A stretch of 64,000 nucleotides of DNA from Ideonella benzenivorans (GTDB taxonomy: Bacteria > Pseudomonadota > Gammaproteobacteria > Burkholderiales > Burkholderiaceae_C). Location of the stretch: positions 372,001-436,000 of the forward strand of contig NZ_JAGWCB010000010.1 in NCBI RefSeq assembly GCF_020387415.1, in the 5' to 3' direction. Numbering within the stretch: position 1 is the first letter of the stretch; every line of letters starts with the position of its first letter. The notes beneath the pieces were generated by a model that did not search any database, had not been told where the DNA came from, and saw only the letters and a list, made by a program, of their open reading frames with translations. The position numbers were made by a program, and so were the translations under genes. Below, piece by piece: positions 46,598 to 54,913 of this stretch.

Positions 46598-47692
46598 ATG
46601 AACGACACGATCCCTCCCTCATCTATCGGCGCTCCAGCACACACCGGCCCCATCATGAGCGTGTTCGAGCGTTACCTGACGGTGTGGGTGCTGCTGTGCA
46701 TTGCCGCCGGTATTGCCTTGGGACAGTTCGCACCCGGCGTGTTCCAAGCCATCGGTCGCATGGAAGTGGCCCAGGTCAACCTGCCTGTGGGCCTGCTGAT
46801 CTGGATCATGGTGATCCCGATGCTGCTCAAGGTGGACTTCGGCGCGCTGGGCCAGGTCAAGCAGCACTGGCGCGGCATCGGCGTGACGCTGTTCATCAAC
46901 TGGGCCGTCAAGCCGTTCTCCATGGCGCTGCTGGCGTGGATATTCATCCGCCAGGTCTTCGCACAATGGCTGCCCGCCGATCAACTCGACAGCTACGTCG
47001 CCGGCCTGATCCTGCTCGCTGCCGCGCCTTGCACGGCGATGGTGTTCGTCTGGAGCCGGCTGACCGGGGGCGATCCGGTGTTCACGCTGTCGCAGGTGGC
47101 CTTGAACGACACCATCATGGTGTTCGCCTTCGCACCCATCGTTGGCCTGCTGCTCGGACTGTCGGCCATTACGGTGCCGTGGGACACGCTGCTGACTTCG
47201 GTGGCGCTCTACATCGTCATTCCGGTCATCCTCGCGCAGCTCTGGCGCCGTGCCTTGCTGCGGCGAAGCCAGGCCGCCTTCAATGCCGCGCTCGCACGCA
47301 TCGGCCCACTGTCCATCGCAGCGCTGCTACTCACGCTGGTGCTGCTGTTCGCCTTCCAGGGCCAGGCCATCCTGCAGCAGCCGTTGGTGATCGCCATGCT
47401 GGCCGTGCCGATCCTGATCCAGGTGTTCTTCAACTCCGGCCTGGCCTACTGGCTCAACCGCAAGATGGGCGAGAAACACAGCATCGCCTGCCCCTCGGCG
47501 CTGATCGGCGCGAGCAACTTCTTCGAGCTGGCCGTGGCGGCGGCCATCAGCCTGTTCGGCTTTCAGTCCGGCGCAGCGCTGGCCACCGTGGTCGGCGTGC
47601 TGATCGAGGTGCCGGTGATGCTGCTGGTCGTGCGCATGGTCAACCGTTCGCGCGGCTGGTACGAATGCGGCCCGAATTCATCCACGCGATAA
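46598..47692 (+). CDS. acr3: Arsenite efflux permease ACR3
   Basis: A 364-residue ACR3-type arsenite exporter with about ten membrane helices. Family features include YLTVWVLLCIAAGIALGQFAP, the conserved Cys in AAAPCTAMVFVWSRL (helix 4) and NDTIMVFAFAPIV. The Glu in the late amphipathic helix region (SNFFELAVAAAISLFG) is also present. It starts 6 bp after arsR. It would remove As(III) produced by ArsC. Confidence 0.94.
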   Translation: MNDTIPPSSIGAPAHTGPIMSVFERYLTVWVLLCIAAGIALGQFAPGVFQAIGRMEVAQVNLPVGLLIWIMVIPMLLKVDFGALGQVKQHWRGIGVTLFINWAVKPFSMALLAWIFIRQVFAQWLPADQLDSYVAGLILLAAAPCTAMVFVWSRLTGGDPVFTLSQVALNDTIMVFAFAPIVGLLLGLSAITVPWDTLLTSVALYIVIPVILAQLWRRALLRRSQAAFNAALARIGPLSIAALLLTLVLLFAFQGQAILQQPLVIAMLAVPILIQVFFNSGLAYWLNRKMGEKHSIACPSALIGASNFFELAVAAAISLFGFQSGAALATVVGVLIEVPVMLLVVRMVNRSRGWYECGPNSSTR

Positions 47693-47703
47693 CAGAACCT
47701 TCC

Positions 47704-48126
47704 ATGAGCACCATCACGATCTATCACAACCCCGCCTGCGGCACCTCGCGCAACACGCTGGCCCTGATCCGCAACAGCGGCGAAGAGCCCACGGTCATCG
47801 AATATCTGAAAACGCCGCCCGACCGCGCCACGCTGGTCAAGCTGCTGGCCGATGCCGGCCTGAGCGTGCGCGACGTGCTGCGCGAGAAAGGCACGCCCTA
47901 CGCGGAACTCGGTCTGGGCGATCCGAAGCGGACAGATGACCAGTTGCTCGATTTCATCGAGCAACACCCCATCCTCATGAACCGGCCCATTGTGGTCACG
48001 CCGCTGGGCACGCGCCTGTGCCGGCCGTCGGAAGCGGTGCTGGACATCCTGCCGAAGCCGCAGCGCGGCGCGTTCAACAAAGAAGACGGCGAGCCGGTGA
48101 TCGACGCGGAAGGCCGCCGTGTCTGA
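47704..48126 (+). CDS. arsC: Glutaredoxin-coupled arsenate reductase ArsC
   Basis: A 140-residue ArsC of the R773 type, reducing As(V) to As(III) with glutaredoxin and glutathione. The active-site loop [14 protein letters not shown] carries the catalytic Cys (residue 12), and the three Arg that bind the oxyanion are in DVLREKG, MNRPIVV and [11 protein letters not shown]. It lies 11 bp after acr3 and overlaps arsH by 8 bp. Confidence 0.95.
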   Translation: MSTITIYHNPACGTSRNTLALIRNSGEEPTVIEYLKTPPDRATLVKLLADAGLSVRDVLREKGTPYAELGLGDPKRTDDQLLDFIEQHPILMNRPIVVTPLGTRLCRPSEAVLDILPKPQRGAFNKEDGEPVIDAEGRRV

Positions 48127-48841
48127 ATCGCGCCTTGATCTGCTCAACATCGACACGACGCTGTTCCAGCCACCGGACACGGCGCGATTGCTTGCGCCCG
48201 AGCGTGCCGGCCATGCGCCGCGCTTTCTGCTGCTCTATGGCTCGCTGCGGGAACGCTCGTACAGCAGGCTCGCCGCCGAGGAAGCCGCGCGCATCCTGCG
48301 CGCATTGGGCGGCGAGACGCGGATGTTCAATCCCTCTGGCCTGCCGCTGGTGGACGATGCTCCGGGCGATCACCCAAAAGTCCAGGAACTGCACGCACTC
48401 ACGCAATGGGCCGAGGGCATGGTGTGGTGCTCGCCCGAGCGCCACGGCGCCATGACCGGCCTGATGAAAACCCAGATCGACTGGATTCCGCTGTCGGTCG
48501 GGGCCGTGCGCCCGACCCAGGGCAAAACCCTGGCGGTGATGCAGGTCTCGGGCGGCTCGCAGTCCTTCAACGCCGTCAACCAGATGCGCGTGCTGGGCCG
48601 CTGGATGCGCATGCTGACCATCCCCAACCAATCCTCGGTCGCCAAGGCATACCAGGAGTTCGACGAGGCCGGGCGCATGAAGCCCTCGGCCTACTACGAC
48701 CGCATCGTGGACGTGATGGAGGAGCTGATGAAGTTCACGCTGCTCACGCGCGACGCGGCGCCGTATCTGGTGGATCGCTACAGCGAGCGCAAGGAAAGCG
48801 CCGAGGCGCTGTCGAAGAGAATGAAACAAGAGGCGATTTGA
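48119..48841 (+). CDS. arsH: ArsH flavoprotein (organoarsenical oxidase)
   Basis: A 240-residue NADPH-dependent FMN protein. The flavodoxin-like phosphate loop is [19 protein letters not shown] (about 40-58), and [24 protein letters not shown] and [19 protein letters not shown] match the ArsH family. ArsH oxidises trivalent organoarsenicals to less toxic pentavalent forms and may also reduce quinones or chromate. The start overlaps arsC by 8 bp and the stop overlaps the chrA start (TGATG). Confidence 0.94.
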   Translation: MSESRLDLLNIDTTLFQPPDTARLLAPERAGHAPRFLLLYGSLRERSYSRLAAEEAARILRALGGETRMFNPSGLPLVDDAPGDHPKVQELHALTQWAEGMVWCSPERHGAMTGLMKTQIDWIPLSVGAVRPTQGKTLAVMQVSGGSQSFNAVNQMRVLGRWMRMLTIPNQSSVAKAYQEFDEAGRMKPSAYYDRIVDVMEELMKFTLLTRDAAPYLVDRYSERKESAEALSKRMKQEAI

Positions 48842-50040
48842 TGCCAATCGATACGCAACTGCGCGATGGCGCTTGGCGGGTCTTCCTCGTATTCCTGCGC
48901 CTGGGCCTGACCTCGTTCGGCGGCCCGATCGCGCACCTGGGCTACTTCCGCGCCGAATTCGTCGAGCGCCGCCGCTGGCTGGATGACCGCAGCTACGCCG
49001 ACCTGGTCGCGCTGTGCCAGTTCCTGCCTGGGCCGGCCAGCAGCCAGGTGGGCATGGCGCTCGGCCTGGGCCGCGCCGGCTGGTGGGGCGCACTGGCGGC
49101 TTGGGTCGGCTTCACGCTGCCTTCGGCGCTGGCGCTGATCCTGTTCGCCTACGGCATCTCGGAATACCGCGCATTGGCGGATGCGGGCTGGGTGCATGGC
49201 TTGAAAGTGGTCGCCGTCGCCGTGGTGGCACAGGCCGTCTGGGGCATGGCCAAGACGCTATGCCCCGACCGGCCCCGCGCCGCGCTGGCGATCCTGGCGG
49301 CGCTGCTCACGCTGCTGCTGCCATCGGCCTGGATGCAGATCGCCGCCATCGCCGTGACGGGCCTGGCGGGCCGCGTGTGGCTCCAACTGCCGCCGCTGCC
49401 GGCCACGCATCTGGCCTCGTATGCGGTCTCGCGGCGCGTCGTCACGATGGCATGGGGCCTGCTGGCCGTTCTGCTGCTCGGCCTGCCTGTGTGGGCAGCG
49501 GCCAGCGGTTCAACGACGGCCGCGCTGATCGATGGCTTCTTCCGGGCCGGCGCACTGGTGTTCGGGGGCGGCCACGTCGTGCTGCCGCTGCTGCAAGCGG
49601 CCACCGGATCGACCGGTGCGGTCGCCAATGCCGACTTCCTGGCCGGCTACGGCGCGGCGCAGGCCGTGCCGGGGCCGCTGTTCACCTTCGCCGCCTATCT
49701 CGGCACGGTGGCCGATTGGCCCTTGCATGGCTGGCGTGGCGGACTGGCGCTGCTGGCGGTGATCTTCGTGCCGGCCTTTCTGGTGCTGGTCGGCGCGTTG
49801 CCGCTCTGGGAGCGCCTGCGCCACCGCCAGGGCATTCAGGCCGCGATGGCGGGCATCAATGCCGGCGTCGTCGGCATCCTGCTGTCCGCGCTCTACGATC
49901 CGGTCTGGACAAGCGCCATTCACGGGCGCACCGACTGTGCCCTGGCCCTGGCTGCTTTCGGATTGCTGGTCTACGGCCGCACGCCGCCGGTGCTGGTGGT
50001 CGTGCTGGCCGCCGTCGCCGGACAGCTCTTGTCTGCCTGA
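48841..50040 (+). CDS. chrA: Chromate efflux transporter ChrA
   Basis: A 399-residue long-chain CHR transporter with two homologous halves: FLRLGLTSFGGPIAHLGYF with CQFLPGPASSQVGMALG in the first, and FFRAGALVFGGGHVVLPLL with AAQAVPGPLFTFAAYLG in the second. It exports chromate in exchange for protons or sulfate. No chrB regulator is present; the gene is translationally coupled to arsH and so depends on ArsR control. It converges on the EamA gene with 12 bp between stops. Confidence 0.95.
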   Translation: MPIDTQLRDGAWRVFLVFLRLGLTSFGGPIAHLGYFRAEFVERRRWLDDRSYADLVALCQFLPGPASSQVGMALGLGRAGWWGALAAWVGFTLPSALALILFAYGISEYRALADAGWVHGLKVVAVAVVAQAVWGMAKTLCPDRPRAALAILAALLTLLLPSAWMQIAAIAVTGLAGRVWLQLPPLPATHLASYAVSRRVVTMAWGLLAVLLLGLPVWAAASGSTTAALIDGFFRAGALVFGGGHVVLPLLQAATGSTGAVANADFLAGYGAAQAVPGPLFTFAAYLGTVADWPLHGWRGGLALLAVIFVPAFLVLVGALPLWERLRHRQGIQAAMAGINAGVVGILLSALYDPVWTSAIHGRTDCALALAAFGLLVYGRTPPVLVVVLAAVAGQLLSA

Positions 50041-50052
50041 TTCCCCAGGGGG

Positions 50053-51129
50053 TCAGGCGCCCACCGCCCCATGCCCGTGGGTGTGGTGGGCATCGGGCAC
50101 ATGCGGATGGGCGTGGGTCACGGCGGCATGGCGATGCCGGTGGCTGTGCGCGCCCGTCGGCATCACGTCATGCCCATGGTCGTGGTGCCCATCGTCGTGG
50201 CGGTGGGCATGTTCGTGCTCGATCGCCTCATGGGTGTGGGCATGGTCGTGGGCTTCGGCCAGATGCAGCAGAACGCCCAGCACCATCAACACGCCACCCA
50301 GCAGGAGCAGCCAGGAGGCGCCACGCTCGCCGAGTCCATAAGCCGCCGCCGCGCCAAGGAATGGCGCGAAGGCGAACACCGAGCCGGTGCGCGCAGCGCC
50401 GAAAGCGCGCTGGGCCAGCAGGTACAAGCGCAGACTCAAGCCGTAGCCGCTGGCCCCGACTGCCAACAGCGCCAGCGCGGCGGCCAGCGTGGGCAGCGGC
50501 TCGCCGCGCAGCCATGCCAACGCCCCCGTCAAGGCGCTGCCCAGCAGCGCCTTGACCATCACGACCTGGCCGGGATCGCGCTCGGCCACCGGCCGCGACA
50601 AGGCGTTGTCGGCACCCCAGGCCGCCGTGGCGAGCAGCACGGCCAGCAGCCCCCACAACTGCGGGGCGCCCGATTGCCCCTGATCCAGCACCAGGGCGAC
50701 GGCACCGGCCAGCAGCAGCACCATGGCCGCAGCGACCCGCCGATCCATCGACTCGCCATAGAGCACCCACGCCAACACCGCCGTGAACAGGGCTTCGAGC
50801 GTGAGCATCAGCGAGGCGCTGGTGCCGCTGGTATGTCGCAGCCCCCAGGCCAGGGCGACAGGGCCGAGTGCCGCACCGAACACGGCCATGGCGCTCAAGC
50901 GCGGCCCATCGGCCCAACGCAGCCGGGCTTCTCGGTGGGCCGGCTGACGTGACAGCAGGCCGGTCGCCGCGGCACCGGCGTAGAGCAACGCGGCGACGGT
51001 CAACGGCCCCAGGCCGCTGCCCAACCGCTGAATGAACGGCGTACTCAGGCCGAACAGCGCCGCCGCGAGCAGGGCCAGCAGACCGCCGCGCCATGCGGGG
51101 CGATGCCACAAAGAAAGTGTGTTGCTCAT
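50053..51129 (-). CDS. EamA-family permease with a His-rich C-terminal tail
   Basis: A 358-residue drug/metabolite-type permease. Residues 1-288 hold about ten helices in two EamA repeats (start GGLLALLAAALFGLSTPFIQRLG). The last 67 residues are extraordinary, with about 23 His in HxH pairs (HDHAHTHEAIEHEHAHRHDDG and onwards). Such a tail is expected to bind Ni, Zn, Co or Cu and suggests metal sensing or metal export, but the substrate is unknown. It starts 3 bp after the BART-type gene, so the two are one operon. Its stop is 12 bp from that of chrA. Confidence 0.85.
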   Translation of the reverse strand: MSNTLSLWHRPAWRGGLLALLAAALFGLSTPFIQRLGSGLGPLTVAALLYAGAAATGLLSRQPAHREARLRWADGPRLSAMAVFGAALGPVALAWGLRHTSGTSASLMLTLEALFTAVLAWVLYGESMDRRVAAAMVLLLAGAVALVLDQGQSGAPQLWGLLAVLLATAAWGADNALSRPVAERDPGQVVMVKALLGSALTGALAWLRGEPLPTLAAALALLAVGASGYGLSLRLYLLAQRAFGAARTGSVFAFAPFLGAAAAYGLGERGASWLLLLGGVLMVLGVLLHLAEAHDHAHTHEAIEHEHAHRHDDGHHDHGHDVMPTGAHSHRHRHAAVTHAHPHVPDAHHTHGHGAVGA

Positions 51130-51132
51130 CGT

Positions 51133-52119
51133 CTACCTCTCAGCCAACGCCAGGCGCCTGCCCAAGCACGGCAGCAATTTCACATAAACCAGTTCACTGA
51201 CGAGTTCCACCAGCGTCTGTGCCACGATCACCGCAGGGATCAGGGGTACGGCCCCAGGGATGGCCATTCCGAGCGGCAACACCACCAGCGAGTTGCGCGT
51301 CGCACTGCTGAACGCGATGGCCCGGCCCTGATCGGCCGGCAATCGCCAACCGCGCGCCACGCACCAGCCCAGCAATGGCGCAATGACAGCGAAAACCACA
51401 TAAACAGGTACGACGGCCCGCACGGCACCCAACGCCTGGCCGAGCTGCGGCGTCACGGCGGCCACCACGACAAACAGTACCGCTGCCGTTGCCGGCACCG
51501 GCAGCAGGCCCAGCACAGCGACGGCAGAGCGGCCCGCATTGGCACGGGCCGCCCAAGCTTGGCAGACACCCGCCAGCACCAACGGGACGGCGATCAGCCA
51601 AACGAAGGCATGCACGAAGGGTTCCCGCTGCACCAGGCCGCCCGCGGCATCGCCTAGGAACAGCCCGAGGAACACTGGCAGCAAGAGCATCTGCGCGGCA
51701 AGCAACACCGGGGTCGAAGCCAGCAGTTGCCGCGCGTCAGCACGTCCCACGTGCGCGAACGTCACGACGTAATCGATGCACGGCGCCAGCAGCACCAGCA
51801 ATGCGCCGGTACGCAACAGTGGATCATCTGGCAGCCACAACCGCAGCGCGGCCACCAGCAAGGGCACCGCCACGAAGTTCGCGGTCAGGACGGCGCCCAG
51901 GAAACGCATGTTGGACAACGCCTGGCGCAATGCCATTAACGGCACCTGCAAGAAGGTGACGAACAGCATGAAGCCCAGCAAAGGGTCAATCGCAGGCGCC
52001 AGCGTGGCCGTGCCGGGGTGCAGCCAGGCGAAGACCGCAGCCAGCACCACCGCCGCAAAATAAATGGCGATCTGACGGGTTTCGAGAATTTCGCGTAAAT
52101 TGACAATGGACACAGACAC
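51133..52119 (-). CDS. BART-superfamily transporter, possibly arsenic-related
   Basis: A 328-residue membrane protein with about nine to ten helices, related to bile acid:sodium symporter and ACR3 families: FAAVVLAAVFAWLHPG, the APCIDYVVTFAHVG segment and AFSSATRNSLVVLPLGMAIP, a typical ACR3-like motif. It is distinct from the ACR3 encoded at 46598-47692. The start is a GTG at 52119 or 52113, as no ATG fits. It heads a two-gene operon with the His-rich EamA gene and is divergent from a methyltransferase gene. Confidence 0.82.
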   Translation of the reverse strand: MSVSIVNLREILETRQIAIYFAAVVLAAVFAWLHPGTATLAPAIDPLLGFMLFVTFLQVPLMALRQALSNMRFLGAVLTANFVAVPLLVAALRLWLPDDPLLRTGALLVLLAPCIDYVVTFAHVGRADARQLLASTPVLLAAQMLLLPVFLGLFLGDAAGGLVQREPFVHAFVWLIAVPLVLAGVCQAWAARANAGRSAVAVLGLLPVPATAAVLFVVVAAVTPQLGQALGAVRAVVPVYVVFAVIAPLLGWCVARGWRLPADQGRAIAFSSATRNSLVVLPLGMAIPGAVPLIPAVIVAQTLVELVSELVYVKLLPCLGRRLALAER

Positions 52120-52213
52120 AAGTTCTTGGGATCGGCGATCTGTTCATTCGACGGAATATCGCCGTAGATCGAAACAAGAGGTTCGACCTCATTAAACATC
52201 ACGGTATTTATTC

Positions 52214-52831
52214 ATGGACAGTCGCGCACATTGGGATCGCGTTTACGCGACCCGTTCCGCTCAGGAGGTGAGCTGGTATCAGCCGCACGCGGAGCAATCT
52301 CTGGCCCTGATCGAGCGTGTCTCCGCCGGGCGGCCAAGCCGCCTCATCGACGTGGGCGGCGGCGCATCGACTCTGGTGGACGATTTGCTGACGCGCGGGC
52401 CGTTCGAGGTCACGGTGCTGGATCTGTCCGCTGCGGCCCTGGATGTCGCCCGCCAACGGCTCGATGCCGCACAGGCCCGGCGGGTGCATTGGCTGGCCGG
52501 CGATGTGACCAGCGTGGCCTTGCCGGCCAACACCTATGACATCTGGCACGACCGCGCCGTGTTCCACTTCCTCACCGAACCCGCGCAACGGGCGGCCTAT
52601 GTCGCGCAGGTGCGCCGTGCGGTGCGACCGGGCGGGCACGTCATCGTCGCCGCCTTCGGCCCCGATGGCCCGCTTCAATGCAGTGGCTTGCCGGTGATGC
52701 GCTACTCGGCCGATGCGCTGCATGGCGAATTCGGTGCGGCCTTCGAGCTGGTGGAACACAAGGCGGAAGCCCACCACACGCCAGGCGGTGCGATCCAGCA
52801 GTTCGTCTATTGCCATTGCATCATGCACTAG
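52214..52831 (+). CDS. Class I SAM-dependent methyltransferase
   Basis: A 205-residue methyltransferase. Motif I is SRLIDVGGGASTLVDDLL, with the acidic residue after it in VTVLDLSAAAL; motif IV is in YDIWHDRAVFHFLTEPAQR. The C-terminus YCHCIMH holds two Cys and a His. It lacks the Cys pattern of ArsM, so arsenite methylation is not supported, although a metalloid or thiol substrate is possible from context. It is divergent from the BART-type gene with 94 bp between them. Confidence 0.87.
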   Translation: MDSRAHWDRVYATRSAQEVSWYQPHAEQSLALIERVSAGRPSRLIDVGGGASTLVDDLLTRGPFEVTVLDLSAAALDVARQRLDAAQARRVHWLAGDVTSVALPANTYDIWHDRAVFHFLTEPAQRAAYVAQVRRAVRPGGHVIVAAFGPDGPLQCSGLPVMRYSADALHGEFGAAFELVEHKAEAHHTPGGAIQQFVYCHCIMH

Positions 52832-52895
52832 AGAGCCTGTGACGGCACAGCACGCGCAGGCCCGCGAGGGCCGGAGTTGCACCACCGGGCGCAGC

Positions 52896-52916
52896 AAAAA
52901 GGGGGCCGAAGCCCCC
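52896..52916 (-). terminator. Intrinsic terminator of radC
   Basis: On the minus strand GGGGGC-TTCG-GCCCCC is followed directly by TTTTT. It begins 6 bp after the radC stop codon and separates the backbone from the cargo. Confidence 0.88.
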
Positions 52917-52921
52917 GGAAG

Positions 52922-53431
52922 TCACAACAGGCCATGTTCGGCGAAGGACGTGGCGTTGCTGCCACCGACGATGACGTGATCGAGCACGCGCACATCCACC
53001 AGCGCCAACGCCTCCTTGAGCCGCTGGGTCAGCGCCTTGTCCGCGCCGCTCGGCTCGGGGTTTCCGCTCGGGTGATTGTGCGAAACGATGACCGCTGCCG
53101 CGTTGTGCCGCAGCGCCTCCTTGACCACTTCGCGCGGATACACCGATGCGCCGTCGATGGTGCCGTGGAACATCTCGACATACTCGATCAGGCAATGCCG
53201 CGTATCGAGGAACAGCACCGCGAACACTTCGTGCTCGTAGCCGGCCAGCTTGGCGCGCAGGTATTCCTTGACCGCCGATGGTGAGGTGAAGGACGCCCCG
53301 CGCTGCATCTTGTGCTCGATGGCCTGGCGCGCAGCTTCCAGAATTTGGTCGGCCGTCGCCAACACATAGCGGCCCTGTGCATCGCGCACCATCAGCACGG
53401 CATCGAACGAGGAAAAGGACAGTTGCGACAT
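52922..53431 (-). CDS. radC: RadC-family JAB/MPN domain protein
   Basis: A 169-residue RadC-type protein with an intact JAMM metal site: FHGTIDGASVYPREVV, HNHPSGNPEPSGAD (His, His, Ser, Asp) and a Glu upstream in KEALRHN. It lacks the N-terminal helix-hairpin-helix of chromosomal RadC, as is usual for ICE copies. Its function on mobile elements is not known; early links to DNA repair are doubtful. It ends at a strong terminator and has module B copy 2 as its leader. Confidence 0.93.
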   Translation of the reverse strand: MSQLSFSSFDAVLMVRDAQGRYVLATADQILEAARQAIEHKMQRGASFTSPSAVKEYLRAKLAGYEHEVFAVLFLDTRHCLIEYVEMFHGTIDGASVYPREVVKEALRHNAAAVIVSHNHPSGNPEPSGADKALTQRLKEALALVDVRVLDHVIVGGSNATSFAEHGLL

Positions 53432-53450
53432 GATCGTGCTCCGGTTGCTC

Positions 53451-53593
53451 GGGCGGAATTGCCCGGAACCGTGTCCAGCACGGCGCAGCGCAAGCAGTCA
53501 GGGGTCGCAAGACGGCCGCCAGGACGCAAGCGCGCACAGCGCGCGCCGCCCTTGACGGCGAGAACGCCGTGATACGGTGAAGGGAACAGCAAG
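53451..53593. repeat. Module B, copy 2, leader of radC
   Basis: This stretch matches 46061-46200 over its full length with small gaps, including the end pieces GGGCGGAATTGCCC and GGGAACAGCAAG and the ACGGCG/CGCCGT stem. It lies 19 bp before the radC start. Confidence 0.75.
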
Positions 53594-53633
53594 ACCGCCT
53601 ACACACCGCCCACTGCACACCCTCGGCTTTTGG

Positions 53634-53756
53634 GGCAAGCGGAGCGCGCAGGCCCGCGAGGGCCGAAGGCGTCAGGGGTCAAAGCCGAATGGCCGCGACT
53701 CGGAAAGAGGCGTGGGGCGCAGCCCGCGAACCCGACGGCGGCACGCCGGGACGCCC
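53634..53756. repeat. Module A, partial copy 4
   Basis: This stretch matches the second half of module A (copy 2 from about 38835): GGCAAGCG, AGCGCGCAG, CGAAGGCGT, AAGCCGAATGGCCG and GGGGC-CAGCCCG in order, ending in ACGCCC 2 bp before the DUF1016 gene stop. The rest of 53432-53758 shows no gene. Confidence 0.7.
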
Positions 53757-53758
53757 AG

Positions 53759-54913
53759 CTACTGCGGGAGTTTCTTGGGCTGCTTCGACGTGCGCGATTC
53801 CAACAAGCGCCGCGTGGCGTCCAGTTCCTTCTGCAACAGCTCGGCATCCGGCAGCACGGTACGGTAGTTCGCTGCCATCACCTTCGACGGCAAGCCTTCC
53901 AGTGCATACCGCGCCAGTGCATGGCCCTTGTCGGCGCACAGGATCAACCCCACGGGCGGGTTTTCATCGGGATAGGCCCAATGCTCCTTGGCGTAGTTGC
54001 AATACATGAGCATCTGGCCCACGTCAGCATGGGACAGGCTGCCCAGCTTCAGGTCGATGATGACCAGGCAGCGCAACTTGCGATGGAAAAACAGAAGATC
54101 CACCCGATACCACGTCTGGTCGATCCGCAAGCGCCGCTGCCGCCCGACGAAGGTGAACCCTTCGCCCAACTCCAGCAGAAAATCCTCCAGCCGCTGGATC
54201 AGCGCGGCTTCCAGATCGGACTCGGAATACTCGTCCTTGAGGTTCAGGAACTCCAGCACGTAGGGGTCTTTGATCGCGTCGTCGGGCCTGACGGCATCCT
54301 CCGGCCTCGGCGCTGCGCCCTTGACCAGCATCGCCGCCTTGTCCTTGGACAAGGCCGTGCGCTCGTAGAACTGGCTGCCGATCTGCCGGTCAAGCTGGCG
54401 CACGCTCCAGCCGCCGCGCAGCGCCTCGACCTCGTAGAACTGGCGAGCGTGATCGTCCTTGACCGACAGCAGCCGCACATAGGCCGACCACGGCAGCGTG
54501 AACACCTGCGCCAGTTCGACGAGGCTCAAATTCCCAGACACCGTCTGGGAATTCTCCGAGACCGGGCCGCCGCCCAATTTCCCAGACAGTGTCTGGGAAA
54601 TCTCGGAGCGGGGATACGCTAGGAAGAACCGCCGCATGTTCTCCAGGTTGTTGACGCCGAACCCGCGCCCGAACTGCGCGGTCAGATCAGCGGACAGCCG
54701 CTCGATCAACTGCTCGCCGTAGCCCGCGCGCCGCTTGCCCTGCTGCTCGGCCTCCACGATGCGGCGGCCAACCTCCCAATAGCTGGCCGTCATCAGCGCA
54801 TTGACGCTGCGCGCCGCCGCCTGGCGAGCGGTATCGAGCAGTTCCACGATGCCGCCGTGGATGCCGGCGTAGCCTGCAGGTAGGGTGGTGGCTTTGGGTG
54901 TCCGAGTGCTCAT
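53759..54913 (-). CDS. DUF1016 (YhcG-type) PDDEXK nuclease-fold protein
   Basis: A 384-residue protein of the DUF1016 family. The N-terminal helical domain (about 20-195) contains SYWEVGRRIVEAEQQGKRRAGYG and FGVNNLENMRRFFLAYP. The C-terminal PDDEXK nuclease-like domain contains LGEGFTFVGRQRRLRID and YRVDLLFFHRKLRCLVIIDLK, with Asp-...-Asp-x-Lys in place of the more common Glu-x-Lys. Family members are associated with restriction systems and mobile elements. The stop of int overlaps its start by four bases, so nuclease and integrase are translated as a pair. Confidence 0.9.
   Translation of the reverse strand: MSTRTPKATTLPAGYAGIHGGIVELLDTARQAAARSVNALMTASYWEVGRRIVEAEQQGKRRAGYGEQLIERLSADLTAQFGRGFGVNNLENMRRFFLAYPRSEISQTLSGKLGGGPVSENSQTVSGNLSLVELAQVFTLPWSAYVRLLSVKDDHARQFYEVEALRGGWSVRQLDRQIGSQFYERTALSKDKAAMLVKGAAPRPEDAVRPDDAIKDPYVLEFLNLKDEYSESDLEAALIQRLEDFLLELGEGFTFVGRQRRLRIDQTWYRVDLLFFHRKLRCLVIIDLKLGSLSHADVGQMLMYCNYAKEHWAYPDENPPVGLILCADKGHALARYALEGLPSKVMAANYRTVLPDAELLQKELDATRRLLESRTSKQPKKLPQ

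Noticed and set aside
52214-52831. Methyltransferase as ArsM
   Set aside because: The conserved Cys residues of arsenite methyltransferases are not in place; only context suggests arsenic.
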